64,000 nt of DNA from Dryocola clanedunensis. Lineage in GTDB: Bacteria; Pseudomonadota; Gammaproteobacteria; Enterobacterales; Enterobacteriaceae. The notes beneath the pieces were generated by a model. That model was not told the DNA's origin. It worked only from the letters and a program-made list of their open reading frames with translations, and made no database searches. Positions 62,651 through 64,000 of this stretch are shown here, piece by piece (positions within the stretch are counted from its first letter, which is position 1; each line of letters begins with the position of its first letter). The translations under genes were made by a program, and so were the position numbers. The stretch is taken from assembly GCF_025215155.1 (NCBI RefSeq), contig NZ_JALHAM010000122.1; one strand, 5' to 3'.

Positions 62651-62878
62651 GTGAAATTTGAAGAATTACCAGGCGAAACAAAAAGCCATGCAAGAGCAGC
62701 TTTGGCTCAATTGCTGGCTGGACAGACGGAAGTCAGTGAGTCTATGTGCGAGATTCTTGGCAGGAGTGTTGCTGCTGCGTTCGTTGAGATGGAGCGCTTT
62801 GATGGCGCTCCTGTGGTTAAAATTGGTGATGGAAGCGTAATTCCTGAACCTGGCGATCAATATTTACGTCCTGATTAA
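62651..62878 (+). CDS. Small phage protein (75 aa)
   Basis: The GTG at 62651 was chosen because GGAGG lies 5 bp upstream; an ATG at 62639 precedes that site. The product is a soluble acidic helical peptide (MKFEELPGETKSHARAALAQ, then VSESMCEILGRSVAAAFVEM). The function is unknown. It may be co-transcribed with the cargo gene. Confidence 0.55.
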   Translation: MKFEELPGETKSHARAALAQLLAGQTEVSESMCEILGRSVAAAFVEMERFDGAPVVKIGDGSVIPEPGDQYLRPD

Positions 62879-63013
62879 GCACCTGTAGCGACCTGCTCAT
62901 GTGACAATCCTTTGAATGTACTGTCATACATATCCACTTTAAGATTTTTCGCTTTGATTTAGATCAAGTGAAGCATTTAAATGTGGCCTGGTTGTTAAAA
63001 AAGAGTAATGAAT

Positions 63014-63205
63014 ATGGCTAGCAAGTATTACTGGATTAATCATCAAGGGAGCAAGGAAATCGCGGTATTTTTGCCAGAGGTTGTCGAGGATGTGACGACC
63101 GGGGAGCAAGTTTTCGGCATGTGGAGACTCACATCTAACCCTAATGAAGTCCTGTTTATCAATGATGTTGAGGTTCTTTCTGGCCCGCTTATGCCGCCTC
63201 CATAA
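63014..63205 (+). CDS. Small phage protein (63 aa)
   Basis: ATG 63014 is favoured by an AAAGAG site about 8 bp upstream; ATG 63008 is also in frame. It is a short protein with an aromatic start (MASKYYWINHQGSKEIAVFL) and a Pro-rich end (GPLMPPP), similar in feel to small beta-barrel phage proteins. I do not recognise it. Confidence 0.5.
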   Translation: MASKYYWINHQGSKEIAVFLPEVVEDVTTGEQVFGMWRLTSNPNEVLFINDVEVLSGPLMPPP

Positions 63206-63294
63206 ATTACAATGTAGCTGTATCACCGAAATATTATGGCCCTGGCAATTCGCCGGGGCTTTTTATTGCCTCCAGCAAACCAGGAGATAAACAG

Positions 63295-63678
63295 GTGGCC
63301 GATCCACTCATCAGCACCGGAACCGGTGCGACTATCGCATTCAGTGGGTTGACCATTGCAGGGCTGTATCCCGTTGCGAATGCCGGGGTGCTGATTGCTG
63401 CATTTGCTGGCTCACTGATATTCGTACTGACCGATAAAGAATTTTCACGCCTGGTGCGCTGGCTGCTGTTTATCGCCTCGATGCTCGCCGGGATTGTCGC
63501 CGCGCCGTTTGTCGCTGCCGTCATTAGCTACATTACGCCGGAGGCCATCGAGGCCAGGTTGCCGATTGGTGCGCTGGTGGCGAGCGCCGTTGCGGTGAAA
63601 ATCCTCATGGCGTTAATGAACGATCCCTTTTCATTCCTCACAAAGCTGAGGGGCGGAGGAAAGCCGAATGCTAAATGA
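63295..63678 (+). CDS. Putative holin
   Basis: 127 aa with a GTG start preceded by GGAGAT. There are three or four hydrophobic segments (about 15-35, 38-55, 60-85 and 90-105) and a short basic C-terminus (KLRGGGKPNAK). Size, charge pattern and position immediately before a second small membrane protein and the endolysin fit a phage holin. Its end overlaps the next start by 11 bp. Confidence 0.78.
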   Translation: MADPLISTGTGATIAFSGLTIAGLYPVANAGVLIAAFAGSLIFVLTDKEFSRLVRWLLFIASMLAGIVAAPFVAAVISYITPEAIEARLPIGALVASAVAVKILMALMNDPFSFLTKLRGGGKPNAK

Positions 63679-63946
63679 CATTCTGTTAGCGATTAACTTT
63701 GTAGTCTGCTCAGCGATTTTTATTGTGCTGTTCCATTTTGCGCGAGACGGGGCCAGGTTCCGGCGGGGTATATCGTTTCTCGCCATGCTGCTTATGGTTA
63801 GCGCGGGCGCCATCCCCATCATGATAGGCACCGGCCTGATACGGCAGACCAGCATACCGCATACGATTCTGGCCATTACGCTGCTGGTGGTCGTTATTAA
63901 CGCCCGCGGCAACATTACCCGACTGGCTAAACCCTTCTCAAGATAG
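63668..63946 (+). CDS. Second holin-like membrane protein
   Basis: 92 aa. Three predicted helices (about 4-22, 36-57 and 66-80) precede a basic tail (ARGNITRLAKPFSR). It belongs with phage holin-family or antiholin proteins by size and position. It is coupled to the upstream holin (11-bp overlap) and followed 8 bp later by the endolysin gene. Confidence 0.78.
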   Translation: MLNDILLAINFVVCSAIFIVLFHFARDGARFRRGISFLAMLLMVSAGAIPIMIGTGLIRQTSIPHTILAITLLVVVINARGNITRLAKPFSR

Positions 63947-63953
63947 GCAAACC

Positions 63954-64000
63954 ATGAATGTAAGTGAAAACGGACTCGACCTGATTAAGCGGTTTGAGGG
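63954..64000 (+). CDS. Endolysin (lysozyme, GH24 type), 5' end only
   Basis: The window ends 47 bp into the gene. The visible N-terminus MNVSENGLDLIKRFEG matches T4/P21-like phage lysozymes, where the Glu of KRFEG is the catalytic acid. There is no signal peptide or anchor in the visible part, so release would need the upstream holins. The position after two holin-like genes supports the call. Confidence 0.8.
   Translation, partial: MNVSENGLDLIKRFE

Overview
The window is chromosomal DNA from a member of the Enterobacteriaceae. A long block (24.2-47.3 kb) carries sapABCDF, pspFABCD, ycjX-ycjF, tyrR, tpx, ycjG, mpaA, mppA, zntB, fnrS and ttcA, with proteins nearly collinear with E. coli. Base composition, the presence of a cyclic glucan synthase and the missing pspE and dbpA point to Enterobacter or a close relative (Lelliottia, Leclercia, Kosakonia) rather than Escherichia. 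The genus is an inference.

Region 1 (1-24.2 kb) is accessory. It starts with the 3' end of an SRPBCC/AHSA1 gene and then holds a 3227-residue autotransporter adhesin bracketed by sequences that read as Tn3-family terminal inverted repeats without any transposase. Next comes a small catabolic cassette (RraA-type aldolase, D-2-hydroxyacid dehydrogenase, divergent LysR regulator, CitMHS-type transporter). An 8.6-kb NdvB-type cyclic beta-1,2-glucan synthase gene follows, preceded by a sigma-S-like promoter.

Region 2 (24.2-48.4 kb) is core. The sap peptide transporter operon runs leftward. Upstream of it is an unusual autotransporter whose passenger is a protein tyrosine phosphatase. The phage shock operon follows with its sigma-54 promoter, then ycjX/ycjF, tyrR, tpx, and the murein-peptide recycling genes ycjG, mpaA and mppA, which together handle L-Ala-Glu-DAP peptides. 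After these come zntB, the FNR-activated small RNA fnrS, a 49-residue proline-rich ORF and ttcA. A MliC-like lipoprotein and a small basic secreted protein close the block.

Region 3 (48.4-64 kb) is the left part of a prophage inserted at a tRNA-Gly(UCC) gene. It contains a P4-type integrase, an AlpA-like regulator behind two perfect 18-bp palindromes, Rha/ORF6N regulators, an Ash/Icd-like gene with an antisense YlcI/YnfO-like gene, a Toprim-DUF927 primase/helicase, an SSB and a Q-type antiterminator. A secreted, low-GC cargo protein sits between Q and the lysis genes. Two holin-like membrane proteins and the start of an endolysin end the window; packaging and structural genes lie outside it.

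The features best worth a second look are the surface phosphatase autotransporter, the secreted protein in the late region, the transposon-end-flanked adhesin, a tRNA-like gene with a 6-nt anticodon loop next to the attachment site, and the tandem operators in front of the AlpA gene.
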